Made by a program: the position numbers and the translations under genes. Under the pieces are notes generated by a model that saw only the letters and a program-made list of their open reading frames with translations, did not search any database and was not told the DNA's origin. Below, piece after piece: positions 14,506-15,793 of a DNA stretch of 15,793 nucleotides. The stretch spans positions 1 to 15,793 of the forward strand of contig JANQFD010000092.1 in the NCBI GenBank assembly GCA_028278005.1, written 5' to 3'. Every line of letters begins with the position of its first letter. Within the stretch, counting starts at the first letter, position 1. The stretch comes from Chlorobium sp. GTDB taxonomy: Bacteria > Bacteroidota > Chlorobiia > Chlorobiales > Chlorobiaceae.

Positions 14506-15760
14506 TACAAATCAACGGAACCGACTCATTCATAGTAAACCCTTAACATCCAGCCCGACTTTGGAACAACATACATACAACAATTGTCCTGTCTGCAGCT
14601 ATCCTCTGACAGTGCAAAGTGCAATCTGCCCGCGATGCGGCAATGACATTCTCGAAGATATCTCCTCTCTCGACGAGCAATCACAGGAAAAGCACCTTAA
14701 AACAATCGACGAAAAAAAAGCTGACTGGTATGCCCGTTGTGTAACCGACAACCTTAATTGCTGCGAAATGCAGCCTCCGTCCCATGACGAAAGCGATTGC
14801 AATGCTGATGTAGACCGGGAAAAAGGAGGAAAGCTGATCGATGCCCCTGTCTTTTCTCTTCCCCGCAGGGAATTGCTTGAAGAAAGGTCGAAAAGGAACG
14901 AATGGTGGGACGCCCTGAATACCGACTGGAAAGAGGTCATCAGAAACACGATAAAAACATCAAGCGATCCGACAGATCAGGAGCTGCTCAGCTTCCTCAA
15001 CGTTACTCATCTGAGATGTGACAACCGCAGAATTCACAGCCTTGCCCCTTTGCGAGTGCTTGAAAACCTTCAGCAGCTTCGATGCGATGAATCACCGATT
15101 GAAAACCTTGAGCCGCTCAAGAAGCTAAAAAAACTGCAGCGGCTCTACGCCTTCGACTGTGATTTATCCTCTCTCGAACCTTTGCGCGATATAACCAGCC
15201 TCAAGCTGCTCTGGATATCCAGTACCGAGGTCAGCAGCCTGGAGCCCGTCGCAAACCTCGTCAACCTTGAAGAGCTTTACTGTTCCGAAACACCGGTCAG
15301 CGATCTTTCCCCTTTAGCAAATCTTACCAGCCTTGAAAAGATAAGCTGTTACAAAACCGCCGTTTCCTCGCTCAAGCCTCTTGAGAAACTTGAGAATCTC
15401 ATAGAACTCGGCTTCAACAGTACCGCAGTAGATGATCTGTCGCCGCTTCAAGGCCTTGAAAATCTCGAATATCTGCGTTTCAGCCGTACTGCTATCTGCA
15501 CGATCAAACCACTCTCGGGATGTATAAACCTTAGGGAATTGAGTTTCAACGAGACCGGAGTGGATTCTCTTGAACCGCTTGCCGGGCTGCCTGAACTTGA
15601 AGAGCTGTCTTTTGCAAACACGAACATAACCTCGATAGCCCCACTGATGCACCTGGAATATCTCGAGAAAATCGAACTCTCGGCGGGTCAGGTCCCAAAT
15701 GAAGAGCTTGAACAGTTCCTTGAGCTTCACCCGGACTGTGATATTATTTTGAAGAAATGA
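14474..15760 (+). CDS. Zinc-ribbon leucine-rich-repeat protein
   Basis: The 428-residue product has three parts. An N-terminal zinc ribbon has CPVC (C38/C41) and CPRC (C52/C55). A charged middle carries the cap-like motif NEWWDALNTDWKEVIRNTI (142-160) followed by PTDQELLSFLNV. Ten consecutive 22-residue leucine-rich repeats (177-396) and a short C-terminal cap complete it. The repeat pattern is roughly LxxLxcxxTxVssLxPLxxLxN, close to the internalin-like class that forms a curved protein-binding surface. There is no signal peptide or membrane segment, so a cytoplasmic binding protein is likely; the partner is unknown. The TTG at 14474 has AGGA 8 nt upstream. A second TTG at 14561 would begin four residues before the ribbon and is plausible, because a TATAAT lies at 14500-14505 between them. 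The C-terminal stop overlaps a possible next gene. Confidence 0.88.
   Translation: MRGVHTNFLIITNQRNRLIHSKPLTSSPTLEQHTYNNCPVCSYPLTVQSAICPRCGNDILEDISSLDEQSQEKHLKTIDEKKADWYARCVTDNLNCCEMQPPSHDESDCNADVDREKGGKLIDAPVFSLPRRELLEERSKRNEWWDALNTDWKEVIRNTIKTSSDPTDQELLSFLNVTHLRCDNRRIHSLAPLRVLENLQQLRCDESPIENLEPLKKLKKLQRLYAFDCDLSSLEPLRDITSLKLLWISSTEVSSLEPVANLVNLEELYCSETPVSDLSPLANLTSLEKISCYKTAVSSLKPLEKLENLIELGFNSTAVDDLSPLQGLENLEYLRFSRTAICTIKPLSGCINLRELSFNETGVDSLEPLAGLPELEELSFANTNITSIAPLMHLEYLEKIELSAGQVPNEELEQFLELHPDCDIILKK
15002..15661 (+). repeat. Array of ten 22-residue leucine-rich repeats (66-nt units)
   Basis: Units begin every 66 nt, at residues 177, 199, 221, 243, 265, 287, 309, 331, 353 and 375 of the protein, and none is longer or shorter. 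Most end in L-x-PL-x-x-L-x-N/S. Several carry a cysteine at the same strand position (C182, C204, C270, C292). At the DNA level the units have diverged, so the array is old rather than a recent tandem expansion. Confidence 0.9.
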
Positions 15761-15793
15761 AAACAGCCGTTCAGACAGGTAACCTGATGGGGC
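15757..15793 (+). CDS. Possible start of a translationally coupled gene, cut by the window edge
   Basis: An ATG at 15757-15759 overlaps the LRR stop codon in the ATGA arrangement typical of coupled genes and stays open to the window end (MKTAVQTGNLMG...). GAAGA just before the ATG is a weak ribosome site. Only twelve codons are visible, so neither its reality nor its function can be judged from this window. Confidence 0.35.
   Translation, partial: MKTAVQTGNLMG

Noticed and set aside
15002..15661. Regular 66-nt periodicity that might suggest a CRISPR-like or tandem DNA array
   Set aside because: The units are continuous, in frame, diverged at the DNA level and explained by 22-residue leucine-rich repeats.
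15314..15730. 138-codon minus-strand frame with repeated motifs opposite the LRR array
   Set aside because: The apparent repeats are the reverse-strand reading of the 66-nt LRR units, not a separate repeat protein.

Overview
The window is about 15.8 kb of bacterial chromosome with moderate GC, dense genes and short intergenic gaps. The gene content is mostly housekeeping: an AsmA-type envelope protein, TrmH, thioredoxin and thioredoxin reductase, and the DNA polymerase III alpha subunit. Added to these are an NtrC-type regulator, a glycosyltransferase/GH65 phosphorylase pair and a zinc-ribbon leucine-rich-repeat protein. The protein style, the zinc-ribbon plus 22-residue LRR architecture and the GH65-GT4 pairing suggest a green sulfur bacterium (Chlorobiaceae, Chlorobium/Prosthecochloris-like). 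That assignment is an inference from remembered family features; no marker gene proves it.

Layout. Positions 1-1181 (minus) hold the N-terminal part of an AsmA-family protein that runs off the left edge. Divergent from it, trmH (1327-1977, plus) starts at TTG. It converges on a small four-cysteine hypothetical gene (2074-2436, minus). A 106-bp MITE-like element (2587-2692) with imperfect terminal inverted repeats, a 4-bp target duplication and two internal hairpins lies just upstream of a secreted beta-propeller-like protein (2725-3588, plus). A 70-residue coiled-coil-like protein follows (3624-3836, minus). The gap 3837-4152 is unusually rich in structure. It has a perfect 8-bp-arm palindrome, a long nested hairpin, a sigma70-like promoter and a second palindrome, all placed before the NtrC-type response regulator (4153-5646, plus).

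From 5674 to 14262 everything is on the minus strand. In transcription order these are a GH65 phosphorylase and a GT4 glycosyltransferase whose reading frames overlap by 41 nt, then dnaE with its own promoter at the end of the GT gene, then trxA and trxB separated by a 9-bp perfect hairpin. Trx and TrxB form the NADPH-thioredoxin couple. GH65 and GT4 probably act in one carbohydrate pathway (reserve sugar, compatible solute or glycoside turnover), but neither substrate can be read from the sequence.

The right end (14474-15760, plus) is a zinc-ribbon/LRR protein with ten 22-residue repeats. Its stop codon overlaps (ATGA) the possible start of another gene cut by the window edge. I saw no tRNA, rRNA, CRISPR array, intact transposase or phage gene. 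The most unusual parts are the MITE-like element, the structured 3837-4152 gap, the coupled GH65-GT4 pair and the LRR protein.
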